From contig CAVQNH010000024.1 of NCBI GenBank assembly GCA_963713815.1, positions 22,392 to 86,391 on the forward strand: 64,000 bases of DNA. The letters are read 5' to 3'. The DNA is from RYN-230 sp963713815. Its GTDB lineage: Bacteria > Actinomycetota > Actinomycetes > Streptosporangiales > Streptosporangiaceae. Positions 49,578 through 59,467 of this stretch are shown here, piece by piece; position 1 is the stretch's first letter, and every line of letters begins with the position of its first letter. A model generated the notes under the pieces. It had not been told where the DNA came from, did no database searches, and was given only the letters and a program-made list of their open reading frames with translations. A program made the translations under genes and the position numbers.

Positions 49578-52500
49578 CTACGCCCCGGGGAGAGCCTCGT
49601 CGACCAGATGCTGATGCTCTGCCTTGTGCGCGGTCGCCGAGCCCACGGCGGGCGGGCCGCTGGCCGGCAGCGAGATCACGCCGATTGCGCGGCCCGCGAT
49701 CCCGGGCAGCGTCAGGGCCATCGTCGGCCACGCGCCCATGTTGGCGGGCTCCTCCTGGACCCAGGTGATTTCTTCCACCCCCGGGTAGCGGCCGAGTTCC
49801 GCGGTCAGTTCTTCGGCCGGGACCGGGTAGAGCCGTTCCACGCGGATGATCGCGGTGTCGGTCCGTCCCTCCTCGGCGCGCTGGTGCGCGAGGTCGTAGT
49901 AGATCTTGCCCGAGCACAGCAGCACCCGGCGGACACCCGCCGGATCGGGATTCTGCGGGTCGCCGATCACCGGGAGGAACGAGCCGGTGGCGAAGTCGGC
50001 CACGGCCGAGGTCGCCTCCTTGAGCCGGAGCATCGACTTCGGCGTGAACACGACCAGCGGGGCCCGCCGCGACGACAGGGCCTGCCAGCGCAGCAGGTGG
50101 AAGTAGTTGGCCGGCGTGGTGGGCAGCGCCACGGTCATGTTCCCCTGCGCGCACAGGCTGAGGAAGCGCTCGATCCGCGCCGAGGAGTGGTCGGGGCCCT
50201 GCCCCTCGTACCCGTGCGGCAGCAGCAGCACCACGCTGGACTGCTGGCCCCACTTCTGCTCCCCGGAACTGATGAATTCATCCAGGATGGTCTGCGCGCC
50301 GTTGACGAAGTCACCGAACTGGGCTTCCCAGCAGACCAGCGCCCCGGGCCGGGCGACCGAGTAGCCGTACTCGAAGCCCACCGCCGCGAACTCCGACAGC
50401 AGCGAGTCATAGGCATGGAACCGGGCGCTGGCCGAGTTGAACTGGCGCAGCGGGGTGTACTCCTGCCCGGTGTGCCGGTCCACCAGGACCGCGTGCCGCT
50501 GGCCGAACGTGCCGCGGCGGGTGTCCTGGCCCACCAGGCGCACCGGGTGACCGTCCATCAGCACCGACCCGAACGCGAGCAGTTCCCCGGTCGCCCAGTC
50601 GATGGCGTTCTGCTCGACCATGGTGGCCCGGCGGGCCAGCAGGGGCTGCAGCCGCGGGTGCGGCGTGAAGCCCTCCGGCAGGTTGAGCTGGGTGTCCACG
50701 ATCCGCTTGATCGCCTCTTCGGAGATGGCGGTGGGCACGCTGCGGTGCTCGATCGGCTCCAGGCTGGTCTGCGGCCGGACCACCGCGCCGGGGTCCATCG
50801 GCCGCTTGGCCGCCTCCCGGGTCTCGGTGAAGGCCCGCTCCAGGTGCTGCTGGTAGTCCCGCAGGGCCTGCTCGGCCTCTTCCATGGTGATGTCGCCCCG
50901 GCCGATCAGCGACTCGGTGTAGAGCTTGCGGGTGGACCGCTTCGCGTCGATCAGGTCGTACATCAGCGGCTGGGTGAACGAGGGGTTGTCCGCCTCGTTG
51001 TGGCCCCGCCGCCGGTAGCAGATCATGTCGATGACGACGTCCTTGCGGAACGTCTGCCGGTAGGCGAAGGCGAGCCTGCCGACCCGGACGACCGCCTCGG
51101 GGTCGTCCCCGTTGACGTGGAAGATCGGCGCCTGGATCATCCGTGCCACATCCGTGGAGTACACGCTGGACCGGGACTCCGCGGGGGCGGTGGTGAAGCC
51201 GACCTGGTTGTTCACCACGATGTGCACGGTGCCGCCGGTCCGGTAGCCGCGCAGCTGGGACAGGTTCAGCGTCTCGGCGACCACCCCCTGGCCGGCGAAC
51301 GCGGCGTCCCCGTGGATCAGCAGGGGCAGCACCGTGAAGCCGGGCTCGCCCCGGTCGATGACGTCCTGCTTGGCCCGGACCACGCCCTCGAGTACGGGAT
51401 CCACGGCCTCGAGATGGCTCGGGTTGGCCACCAGGGACGTGGGGATCGTGGCGCCGTCGCTGGCGGTGAACACGCCGTCCGCGCCCAGGTGGTACTTGAC
51501 GTCACCGGAGCCGTGCGTGCTGCGCGGGTCCAGGTTCCCCTCGAACTCCTGGAAGATCTGGGCGTAGGACTTGCCGATGATGTTGGCCAGCACGTTGAGC
51601 CGGCCCCGGTGCGCCATCCCCATCACGGCCTCGTCCAGCGAGGCCTTCGCGGCCTCGGTGAGCACCGCGTCCACCAGCGGGATCAGTGCCTCCGCGCCCT
51701 CCAGGGAGAACCGGCGCTGGCCCACGAACTTGGTCTGCAGGAACATCTCGAACGCCTCGGCCACGTTCAGCCGGGACAGGATCTGCATCTGCTCGTCGTG
51801 GCCGGCCCGCTCCTGCGGCCGCTCGACCCGCTCCTGGATCCAGGCCCGCTCGTCGGGGTTCTGGATGTGCATGTACTCCACGCCGACGGTGCGGCAGTAG
51901 GAGTCCCGCAGCACGCCCAGGATCTCCCGGAGCTTCATCAGCGGCTTGCCGCCGAAGCCGCCGGTGGCGAACACCCGCTCCAGGTCCCACAGGGTCAGGC
52001 CGTGCTGGTTGATGTCCAGGTCGGGGTGCTTGCGCTGCTTGTACTCCAGCGGGTCGGTGTCGGCCATCAGGTGGCCGCGGACCCGGTAGGCGTGGATCAG
52101 CTCGTGCACCCGGGCCGACTTGGTGATGTCGTCCTCGTGGCCGGCCGGGATGTCCCGAACCCAGCGGACCGGCTCGTAGGGGATCTTCAGCGCCTGGAAG
52201 ACCTCGTCCCAGAAGCGGTCCTCGCCGAGCAGCAGCTGGTGGATCTGGCGCAGGAATTCCCCGGACTGGGCTCCCTGGATGATCCGGTGGTCGTAGGTCG
52301 AGGTGAGCGTGACCGACTTGCTGATGGCCAGCCGGGTCATGGTCTCCTCGGCCGCGCCCTGGTAGGCGGCGGGGTACTCCATCGCGCCCACGCCGACGAT
52401 GCAGCCCTGCCCCGCCATCAGCCGCGGTACCGAGTGCTCGGTGCCGATCGTGCCCGGGTTGGTCAGGCTGATCGTGGTGCCCGCGTAGTCGTCCACGGTG

Positions 52501-53453
52501 AGCTTGCCGGCCCGGGCCCGCCGGACCACGTCCTCGTAGGCCATCCAGAACTGGCGGAAGTCCATCGCCTCGGCGTTCTTGACCGCGGGCACCAGGAGCT
52601 GGCGCGACCCGTCCTTGCCGGTCACGTCGATGGCCAGGCCCAGGTTGATGTGCTCGGGCTCGACGATCGCGGGCTTGCCGTCCAGTTCGGTGTAGGACTC
52701 GTTCATCGCCGGGACCGCGCCCAGCGCCTTCACCACCGCGAACCCGATCAGGTGGGTGAACGACACCTTCCCGCCCCGGCCGCGGGCCAGGTGGTTGTTG
52801 ATGACGATGCGGTTGTCGATCAGCAGCTTGGCAGGCACGGACCGGACGCTGGTCGCGGTGGGGACGCTCAGGCTGGCGGCCATGTTGACCGCGGTCCGGG
52901 CGGCCGCGCCGCGCAGCCGGGACGTCAGTGCGGCCGCGGTGGCCGGGCCGGTGCTGGACGACGTGCCGGACGCCGGGGGGGCCGCCGGGCGCTGCGGGGG
53001 CGCCGCCGGGGCCGCCGGGGCCGACGCGGGGGCGCTGGCCTGGGCCGGGGGGCCGGCCGGGGCCGTTGTGACGCCGCCGGGCCCGCCGCCCCGCGGTGGC
53101 TGGCCGCCCGGGCCGCCGTTGGTGCCGGAGGTGCTCGCGGGGCCGGGCGCTGCCGTCCCGCCGGGCTCCGCGGACTGGCCCTGCTGCTCCGCGGCGCGGG
53201 CCGCCCCGCTCCCGGCGGGCGGGGAGTAATCAGCGAAGAAATTCCACCAGGCCATGTCCACCGAGCCGGGGTCGGCCAGGTAACGCTGGTACAGCTCGTC
53301 CACGAGCCATTCGTTCGGCCCGAAGTCCTTGCTCGCGCCGCCGTCGCCGGAATACTCGTGCGGTGCGCCCCCGCCCGCTCCGGCGGCGGGACTGCTGGGC
53401 TTTGCTTCGCTGAGATCCGCGGACTGCGGTGCCTCAGAAGACACGGCGGACAT
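49578..53453 (-). CDS. kgd: Multifunctional 2-oxoglutarate dehydrogenase/decarboxylase (Kgd)
   Basis: A 1291-residue fusion. The N-terminal helix 'FGPNEWLVDELYQRYLADPG' opens it; a variable Pro/Ala/Gly linker (residues 65-150) follows; an E2-like acyltransferase domain has 'RGGKVSFTHLIGFAVVKALG', 'ISLTNPGTIGTEHSVPRL' and the catalytic 'TSTYDHRIIQGAQSGEFL'. From about residue 450 comes the TPP-dependent E1 domain with 'LPLLIHGDAAFAGQGVVAET' and 'VVLLLPHGYEGQGPDHSSAR'. It runs the TCA-cycle step from 2-oxoglutarate. The length is slightly above M. tuberculosis Kgd because of the long linker. DUF6104 follows directly. Confidence 0.97.
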   Translation of the reverse strand: MSAVSSEAPQSADLSEAKPSSPAAGAGGGAPHEYSGDGGASKDFGPNEWLVDELYQRYLADPGSVDMAWWNFFADYSPPAGSGAARAAEQQGQSAEPGGTAAPGPASTSGTNGGPGGQPPRGGGPGGVTTAPAGPPAQASAPASAPAAPAAPPQRPAAPPASGTSSSTGPATAAALTSRLRGAAARTAVNMAASLSVPTATSVRSVPAKLLIDNRIVINNHLARGRGGKVSFTHLIGFAVVKALGAVPAMNESYTELDGKPAIVEPEHINLGLAIDVTGKDGSRQLLVPAVKNAEAMDFRQFWMAYEDVVRRARAGKLTVDDYAGTTISLTNPGTIGTEHSVPRLMAGQGCIVGVGAMEYPAAYQGAAEETMTRLAISKSVTLTSTYDHRIIQGAQSGEFLRQIHQLLLGEDRFWDEVFQALKIPYEPVRWVRDIPAGHEDDITKSARVHELIHAYRVRGHLMADTDPLEYKQRKHPDLDINQHGLTLWDLERVFATGGFGGKPLMKLREILGVLRDSYCRTVGVEYMHIQNPDERAWIQERVERPQERAGHDEQMQILSRLNVAEAFEMFLQTKFVGQRRFSLEGAEALIPLVDAVLTEAAKASLDEAVMGMAHRGRLNVLANIIGKSYAQIFQEFEGNLDPRSTHGSGDVKYHLGADGVFTASDGATIPTSLVANPSHLEAVDPVLEGVVRAKQDVIDRGEPGFTVLPLLIHGDAAFAGQGVVAETLNLSQLRGYRTGGTVHIVVNNQVGFTTAPAESRSSVYSTDVARMIQAPIFHVNGDDPEAVVRVGRLAFAYRQTFRKDVVIDMICYRRRGHNEADNPSFTQPLMYDLIDAKRSTRKLYTESLIGRGDITMEEAEQALRDYQQHLERAFTETREAAKRPMDPGAVVRPQTSLEPIEHRSVPTAISEEAIKRIVDTQLNLPEGFTPHPRLQPLLARRATMVEQNAIDWATGELLAFGSVLMDGHPVRLVGQDTRRGTFGQRHAVLVDRHTGQEYTPLRQFNSASARFHAYDSLLSEFAAVGFEYGYSVARPGALVCWEAQFGDFVNGAQTILDEFISSGEQKWGQQSSVVLLLPHGYEGQGPDHSSARIERFLSLCAQGNMTVALPTTPANYFHLLRWQALSSRRAPLVVFTPKSMLRLKEATSAVADFATGSFLPVIGDPQNPDPAGVRRVLLCSGKIYYDLAHQRAEEGRTDTAIIRVERLYPVPAEELTAELGRYPGVEEITWVQEEPANMGAWPTMALTLPGIAGRAIGVISLPASGPPAVGSATAHKAEHQHLVDEALPGA

Positions 53454-53538
53454 CGCCCTCTTCCGATGTTTGGATGTGTGTCACTCCACGGCCTCCCAGG
53501 CTACCGCCGCGCCGGGGCCCCGGATCCGGGCCACATCC

Positions 53539-54495
53539 TCATGATCGCGCCGACATGCGCTCCCTGTCATGCGGTGAGAGCCAGTTCACATAGGGGCCCT
53601 TGGGCACGATGCGGCTGGGGTTGATCCAGTCCTGGGTCTGGTAGTAGTGCCGCTTGATCTGATCGAAGTCCGTGGTGTCGCCGAAACCCGGCAGCTGGTA
53701 GAGGTCCCGGGCGTAGCCCCACAGCCCCGGGTAGTCCACCAGCCGGTTCAGGTTGCACTTGTAATGGGTGTGATAAACGGCATCGAAACGGGCCAGGGTC
53801 GGATAAAGCCGTATATCGGCCTCGGTGATGTTGCTGCCCAGCAGGAACCTGCGCCGGGTCAGCCGCTCCTCCAGCGCGCTCAGGGTGCTGAACAGCGCGT
53901 CGAACGCCTCCTCGTAGGCGGCCTGGCTGGTGGCCAGCCCCGCCTTGTACACACCGTTGTTGACCGCGTGGTAGATCAGCGTGCTCAGCGCGTCGATCTC
54001 GGCCCGCTGCGGCTGCGGGTACAGATCGGGGGCGCCGGGCCGGTGGTATCCGCGGAACTCGGTCTCGAGCGTGATCGTGATCTGCTGGAAGTCGTTCTCG
54101 ACGATGCGCTGGCTGCGGGTGTCCCAGACGAACGGGACCGTGAACCGGCCCCGGTAGCCGGGATCGGTGGTGAGGTAGAGGTCCGATACGAACCGGGCGC
54201 CGCTGACCGGGTCGACACCGCCGGAGGCCGCCGGGAACCGCCAGCCGCGCTCGTCCCGGATCGGGTCCACCAGGCTGAGCCCGATGACCCGTTCCAGCCC
54301 GAGCAGCCTGCGCACGATCAGCGCCCGGTGGGCCCAGGGATCCGCCAGCGAGGCGTACAGCTGGTAGCGCCCCGGTTCTGCCAGGTACCCGCTCGATCCA
54401 TCGCCCGTGATCCGCGTGGCGAACACGTTCGCCGGGCGGACGAATCCGCCCGAAGGCAGGACCTCAGGGCCAGTGTCGGGAGTAACTGGCATCAT
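53539..54495 (-). CDS. Glutathionyl-hydroquinone-reductase-like protein lacking the catalytic Cys
   Basis: A 318-residue two-domain GST-like protein of the Xi (ECM4/YqjG) class. 'RYQLYASLADPWAHRALIVR' is the active-site segment, where the family has Cys-Pro-Trp-Ala-His-Arg; here the Cys is Asp52 (GAT codon). 'LSLVDPIRDERGWRF', 'FVWDTRSQRIVENDF' and the C-terminal 'SRIVPKGPYVNWLSPHDRER' are otherwise normal. Actinomycetes use mycothiol rather than glutathione, so the natural role is unclear. The start is one of two adjacent ATGs at 54490-54495. Confidence 0.88.
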   Translation of the reverse strand: MMPVTPDTGPEVLPSGGFVRPANVFATRITGDGSSGYLAEPGRYQLYASLADPWAHRALIVRRLLGLERVIGLSLVDPIRDERGWRFPAASGGVDPVSGARFVSDLYLTTDPGYRGRFTVPFVWDTRSQRIVENDFQQITITLETEFRGYHRPGAPDLYPQPQRAEIDALSTLIYHAVNNGVYKAGLATSQAAYEEAFDALFSTLSALEERLTRRRFLLGSNITEADIRLYPTLARFDAVYHTHYKCNLNRLVDYPGLWGYARDLYQLPGFGDTTDFDQIKRHYYQTQDWINPSRIVPKGPYVNWLSPHDRERMSARS

Positions 54496-54780
54496 CCTCC
54501 CTCCTGCCAGCTGCTGCGCGGAATTGGAGCGGGGCTGCGTCCGATTTGTCAGCAGATGATGGCCGGCCTGGTGACCTGGCGGAAGGGGTGCCGCCAGGCT
54601 GCGGGCGAGGTGGCACAAACCGACCGGCCCAGTGGCTAGCATCGCACCCGAAGGCACCGTGTTTCCTGGAAGAGGCCAAGGCCGGGTTTCCTGAAGCGGC
54701 CACGGCTGGCCCCCGCCAGGCTAGTGCCGGGGATTCTGGACGAGAGCCGGGCCGGGCACTCGGGGAGAGAGGCGGACCGA

Positions 54781-55467
54781 GTGTCCTTCATGACCTCTGA
54801 GCTGGCCCGGGTCAGCGGCCCGGTCGCGCTGCTGCTGATCGCCGCCCTGGTGTTCGGGGAGACCGCGCTCTTCCTGGGGTTCGTGATCCCGGGGGAGACC
54901 GCGGCGGTGCTCGGCGGGGTCCTGGCCAGCCGGGGGCGGGTCTCGCTTCCGCTGCTGGTCGTCGTGGTCGTCGTCGCCGCCGTGATGGGGCCGCTGGTCG
55001 GCTACGAGATCGGCCGGCACCTGGGCGGCCGGCTGATCGCGGCGCGGCGGATGCGGCCGGTGGCGGCCGGGATGGACCGGGCCCAGGGGGTGCTGCACCG
55101 GCGCGGCGGGCTGGCCGTGCTGCTCGGCCGGTTCGTCGCCGTCCTGCGGGCCCTGATGCCCGCGGTCGCCGGCACCACCCGGATGCGCTACCGCACCTTC
55201 CTGATCTACAACGTGCTCGGCGGGATCATCTGGGGCGTCGGGTACTGCCTGCTCGGCTACGCGGCAGGCTCCGCGTACGCGGCGATCGAGCGCACGGTCG
55301 GCACGGGTGTGGCGATCGCGCTGGCGGTCGTGGTGGTCGCCGCGGTGGCGTTCTGGGCGATCCGGCGGCACCGCCGGGAGCGGGCGACCCCCCTCGGGGA
55401 CCCCCTCATCCCGGACGCCGCCCCGCCGGATGTGGTCAACCCGGCCGGCCCGGAACGCCCCGGCTGA
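54781..55467 (+). CDS. DedA family membrane protein
   Basis: A 228-residue protein. 'ETALFLGFVIPGETAAVLGG' and 'VVVVVAAVMGPLVGYEIGRH' are DedA motifs, and 'VLLGRFVAVLRALMPAVAGT' with 'LLGYAAGSAYAAIER' completes the membrane core; the last 35 residues are a charged tail. DedA proteins are linked to lipid-carrier recycling and proton-dependent transport. I chose GTG 54781, just after GGGAGAGAGG. The frame continues upstream without conservation. Confidence 0.9.
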   Translation: MSFMTSELARVSGPVALLLIAALVFGETALFLGFVIPGETAAVLGGVLASRGRVSLPLLVVVVVVAAVMGPLVGYEIGRHLGGRLIAARRMRPVAAGMDRAQGVLHRRGGLAVLLGRFVAVLRALMPAVAGTTRMRYRTFLIYNVLGGIIWGVGYCLLGYAAGSAYAAIERTVGTGVAIALAVVVVAAVAFWAIRRHRRERATPLGDPLIPDAAPPDVVNPAGPERPG

Positions 55468-55626
55468 ACGAGTTTCGCGTGCTTTTGTCCGCCGGTGCGG
55501 GCCAGGTCCGGTTGGTCCGGGCTACTAAATCAGCACGCAGGGAAGATTTCCTCCCCCAGCCCGGATCGCGCCAGCGGGACGGAAAGGGGCTCATGCCTAG
55601 CATGGGTAACCAGGAGGTGGCGGAAA

Positions 55627-56002
55627 GTGCGCGAGTTCGGTGAGCTCGAGTCCGCGATCATGGATGTTGTCTGGGCCAGTGACCGGGCGTACTTAGTGCG
55701 GGAGGTCCGCGAGCGCCTCTCTTACAACCGGTCCCTCGCCTATACGACCGTGATGACGGTCATGAACATCTTGTACGGCAAGGGCGTGCTCTGCCGTGAG
55801 AAGCACGGCCGGGCCTGGCGCTACTGGCCCGCGGAGTCCCGCGAGGAGCACGACGCCAGGCTGATGGCGGAGGTGCTGCACTCCGGCGGGAACGAGCACA
55901 TCACGATGATGCGGTTCGTCGAGCGGGTCAGCGACGAGGAGCGGGAAAGCCTGCCGCGACGCGGTCCTGCACACGAACGGCCGGCGGCTGGCGGCCTCGT
56001 AG
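55627..56002 (+). pseudogene. BlaI/MecI/CopY family repressor, frameshifted near the end
   Basis: About 125 residues. The winged helix reads 'FGELESAIMDVVWASDRAYL' and 'SLAYTTVMTVMNILYGKGVL'. The C-terminal helix 'RDAVLHTNGRRLAAS' is in the next frame and ends at TAG 56000-56002; one extra C near 55954-55955 after 'ERES' causes the change. GTG 55627 follows AGGAGGTGGC. BlaI-type repressors are inactivated by a partner metalloprotease (BlaR1), which is not next to it here. The short shift near the end suggests an assembly error. Confidence 0.85.
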
Positions 56003-56054
56003 CTGCTGGCCGGCCGGTCCGGCTGGCGGCCCAGCGGGCTCAGCCGCTGGGCAG

Positions 56055-56889
56055 TCAGCCGCTCTGGCCGGCGGCCGGGCCGAACACGTCGTCGCGGCGG
56101 TGCTCCAGGCATGGCAGCGTGTCCCGCACCCTCGCGGTCAGCGCGGTGTCCACCTCCCCGACGGCCACGCCCGGAAACGGCCCCAGGTCCAGCCGGACGG
56201 TGCCCATCGGGTCGACCAGCATGCTGCGGCCGATCCCGGTCGGGGCGCGGGTCCGGGGCGACTCCGGGTCCGGGACCTGTCCCGCGGCGGCGACCCAGAC
56301 CGTGTTCTCGATCGCCCGGGCCCGGAGCAGCGTGACCCAGTGCTCCTCCTTGAACAGCCCGGCGGCCCAGGCCGCCGGGACCACCAGGAGGTCCGCGCCC
56401 TGGGCCACGAGGCGGCGGGCCAGCTCGGGAAAGCGGATGTCGTAGCAGGTCATGATGCCGACGCGGAGCCCGGCGAGGTCGGCGAGAACCGGGGCCGAGC
56501 CCGGGGCGACCACCTTGGACTCGGTCTCGCCGAGCGAGTCGAACAGGTGGATCTTGCGGTACGCCGCGACCCGGTGGCCGGCGGCGTCGTAGCCGACCGC
56601 GGTGTTGTAGACCCGGCCATCCGGCGCGGGCTCGAATACCCCGGCGATCAGGGCCACCCCGGATTTCCGGGCGGCACCGGACAGCCCGGCACCGAACGGG
56701 CCGTCCAGCGGCTCCGCCACGCGCCCGCAGGTCCGTGCCGAACCGGGCCTGGGCTGCTTCCGGGAACACGGCCAGGTCGGCGCCGCCCGCGGCGGCGTCG
56801 GTGAGCGCCACCTGGATCCGGGTGAGGTTCACCGCCGGATCCGGGCTGACCGGCAGCTGGCCCAGCGCGATCCGCATCGGCATCCCCAT
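56055..56889 (-). pseudogene. Carbon-nitrogen hydrolase (nitrilase family), frameshifted
   Basis: A protein of about 275 residues with the Glu-Lys-Cys triad: Glu in 'ADLAVFPEAAQARFG', Lys in 'HRVAAYRKIHLFDS' and Cys in 'VGIMTCYDIRFPELARRLVA'. The first 55 residues (from 56877-56889, several ATG choices) and the rest lie in different frames, joined at CCC 56724-56726 where one base is extra. Enzymes of this branch hydrolyse omega-amides such as deaminated glutathione or ketoglutaramate. It is convergent with the BlaI gene and divergent from the aminotransferase. Confidence 0.83.
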
Positions 56890-56965
56890 GTGCGCAGCGT
56901 AAACCAGAAGGACGGGGCGCAGCAGGGGCCGGCTGGCGCGGCCAGCGCGGCGCTGGCGTGATCTG

Positions 56966-58140
56966 ATGGCGGGTGTGGACCGACCATTGCTGAACCGCCG
57001 GCTTACCGGCATGGGCACGACGATCTTCGCCGAGATGTCGGCACTGGCCCTGACGACCGGGTCGGTCAACCTCGGCCAGGGCTTCCCGGACACTGACGGC
57101 CCGGCCGAGATCGCCGCCGCGGCCGCGGCGGCGATCCTGGAGGGGCGGGGCAACCAGTACCCGCCGGGCCCGGGCATTCCCGAGCTCCGGCTCGCGGTCG
57201 CCGCGCACCAGAAGCGCTTCTACGGCGTGGACGTCGACCCGGACCGGGAGGTCCTGGTCACCGCGGGCGCGACCGAGGGTATCGCCGCCGCGCTGATCGC
57301 GCTCCTGGAGCCGGGTGACGAGGCCATCGCGTTCGAGCCCTACTACGACTCCTACGCGGCCTGCGTGGCCATGGCGGGAGCCACCCGGGTCCCGGTCACC
57401 CTTCGGCCCCCCGGATTCCGCCCCGACCTGGAGGCGCTGCGGGCCGCCATCACCCCCCGCACCCGGCTGCTGCTGCTGAACACGCCGCACAACCCGACCG
57501 GGGCGGTGTTCACCCGGGCCGAGCTGGCCGGGATCGCCGCGCTGGCCTGCGAGCACGACCTGCTGGTGGTGTCCGACGAGGTGTACGAGCACCTGGTCTT
57601 CGAGGGTGAGCACATCCCGATCGCCACCCTGCCGGGCATGCGCGAGCGGACCGTGACGATCAGCTCGGCGGCCAAGACGTTCTCGTTCACCGGCTGGAAG
57701 ATCGGCTGGGTCACCGGCACCCCGGAGCTGGTGACCGCGGTGCGTACCGTCAAGCAGTTCCTCACCTACGTCACCGGCGGCCCGTTCCAGTACGCGGTGG
57801 CCCAGGCGCTCGCCTTGCCCGATACCTACTTCGCGTCCATCAGCGCGGATCTGCGCGCCCGGCGCGACCTGCTCTGCGCGGGTCTGGCCGACGTGGGATT
57901 CGAGGTGTTCCGGCCGCCGGCACCTACTTCGTCACGACGGACGTGCGGCCCCTGGGCGAGCCGGACGGGATGGACTTCTGCCGCGACCTGCCCGCCCGGG
58001 CCGGCGTGGTCGCCATCCCGAGCTCGGTGTTCTACGACAACGTCGAGGCGGGCCGGTCCCAGGTCAGGTTCGCCTTCTGCAAGAAGGAGGAGGTGCTGCG
58101 CGAGGCGCTGAGCCGCCTGGCGCGCCGGGGCCTTGGCTAG
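56966..58140 (+). pseudogene. Class I/II aminotransferase (DapC/methionine aminotransferase type), frameshifted
   Basis: About 391 residues. 'MGTTIFAEMSALALTTGSVN', 'LGQGFPDTDGP', 'LLLNTPHNPTGAVFTRAELA' and the PLP-lysine segment 'ISSAAKTFSFTGWKIGWVTG' are clear. The end, 'GTYFVTTDVRPLGEPDGMDF' to 'FAFCKKEEVLREALSRLARR', lies in another frame; one G is missing in CGGCCGCCGG (57911-57920). Enzymes of this group include N-succinyldiaminopimelate aminotransferase DapC of M. tuberculosis and methionine or kynurenine aminotransferases; I cannot separate them here. It is followed by the serpin gene 66 bases later. Confidence 0.85.
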
Positions 58141-58206
58141 CGAACCACCCGGAGGCGCGCCGCTGCCAGCGGGGCGCCTGCCAGCGGGGCGCCCGCCGGC
58201 GCATCC

Positions 58207-59414
58207 GTGGCGTCCAGCGACGACGCGTTCGGGGCCGATCTCTACCAGCGCCTGCCCGCCGCGGGCAACCTGGTCTTCTCTCCGAGCAGTATCGCCATCG
58301 CTCTCCGCCTGGTGCTGCTCGGGGCCCGGGGCGAGACGGCGGCCCAGATCGCCGCAGCCCTGCACCTGGGCCGCCCGGACCAGGCCGGCCCGGAACTGCG
58401 GACCGTCCTGGCCCTGCTCGGTGACCTGGCCGCCAGGGACCTCACGTTCCGCGCGCCGAGCACCGTGTGGGTGCAATCAGGCCTCCCGCTGGAACCTGGC
58501 TTCACCGCGGCGCTGGCCGCCGCGGCGGACCGCGCGGCGACCGTCTCGCTCCGCGACGCCGACTTCCGCCGGGATGCGGAACAGGCCAGGCAGGAGATCA
58601 ACCAGGTCATCGCGGAACAGACCGCCGGCCGGATCAGCGACCTGCTCGGCCCCGGAGTGCTTGACGCCAGCACGAACCTGGTCCTGGCCAGCGCGGTGTA
58701 CCTGAAAGCCGCCTGGGCGCATCCGTTCCCGGCTGGCGCCACCCACGGCGCTCCCTTCCACCCGGACTCGGGGATCCAGGTCACGGTGCCCACCATGCGG
58801 CTCGGGGCCAGGCTGCGCTACGTGCGCGGCGACGGCTTCCAGGCGGTCGGGCTGCCCTACGCCGGCTTCCCGGCTGGGCCTGCTGATCGTCCTGCCGGAC
58901 GGCTCCGCCCGGTGGTGGCCCGCCTGGTGCTGATCCATCCGGTGCTGATCCATCCGGTGCTGATCCGCCCGGTGCTAGCTCGCCCGGTGGTGGCCCGCCC
59001 GGCATTGGGCCGGACAGCGGCGGCCTGGGACGGCTGCTGGCCAGACTGGCGCCCCGGCAGGTCAACCTGGCGCTGCCCCGCTTCCGGGTGACGAGCGGTT
59101 TCGCGCTCCGCCCGCTGCTGGTCGCCCTGGGCATGCCGCTGGCGTTCAGCCCGGACGCGGACTTCAGCGGCATCACCACCGCGCAGCGGCTGCGCATCGA
59201 CGAGGTGGCACACAAGGCCTACATCGACGTCAACGAGGAAGGCACCGAGGCGGCCGCGGCCACGGCCGTGATCATGAAGGCGTCGGCCCGGTTCATGAAC
59301 CCCGAGCCGCCGGTGGAGGTGGTCGTGGACCGCCCGTTCCTGTTCGCCATCACCGACATGGAGAGCGGCCTGCCGCTGTTCCTCGGCCGCGTCACGGATC
59401 CCACGGCAGGCTGA
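58207..59414 (+). pseudogene. Serpin family protease inhibitor, frame disrupted
   Basis: About 380-400 residues. 'LVFSPSSIAIALRLVLLGAR', 'GETAAQIAAALHLG' and 'VLASAVYLKAAWAHPF' are serpin core motifs. The reactive-loop region has the inhibitory hinge 'VNEEGTEAAAATAVIMKASA', followed by 'PFLFAITDMESGLPLFLGRV'. The middle is broken: from about 58870 to 59040 the sequence passes through several frames, including a 15-base repeat (GTGCTGATCCATCCG) encoding no conserved residue. Counting from the hinge places Ser at or near P1. No signal peptide is visible. If intact, it would block a serine protease. Confidence 0.82.
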
Positions 59415-59467
59415 TCCCACCCGCGCCCGGGCTGGCCGCAGGCCCCCCCGGCTGGGAGACTGGGCTC

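Noticed and set aside
48999..53624. A plus-strand open frame of 1541 codons across kgd
   Set aside because: It is the antisense shadow of kgd; its translation is His/Arg/Gly/Val-rich with no recognisable domain, while the minus strand encodes a full Kgd protein.
55693..57177. A 494-codon minus-strand protein over the BlaI and nitrilase genes
   Set aside because: It contains the first 55 residues of the nitrilase in frame, but the rest is a shifted frame of the nitrilase and antisense of neighbouring genes.
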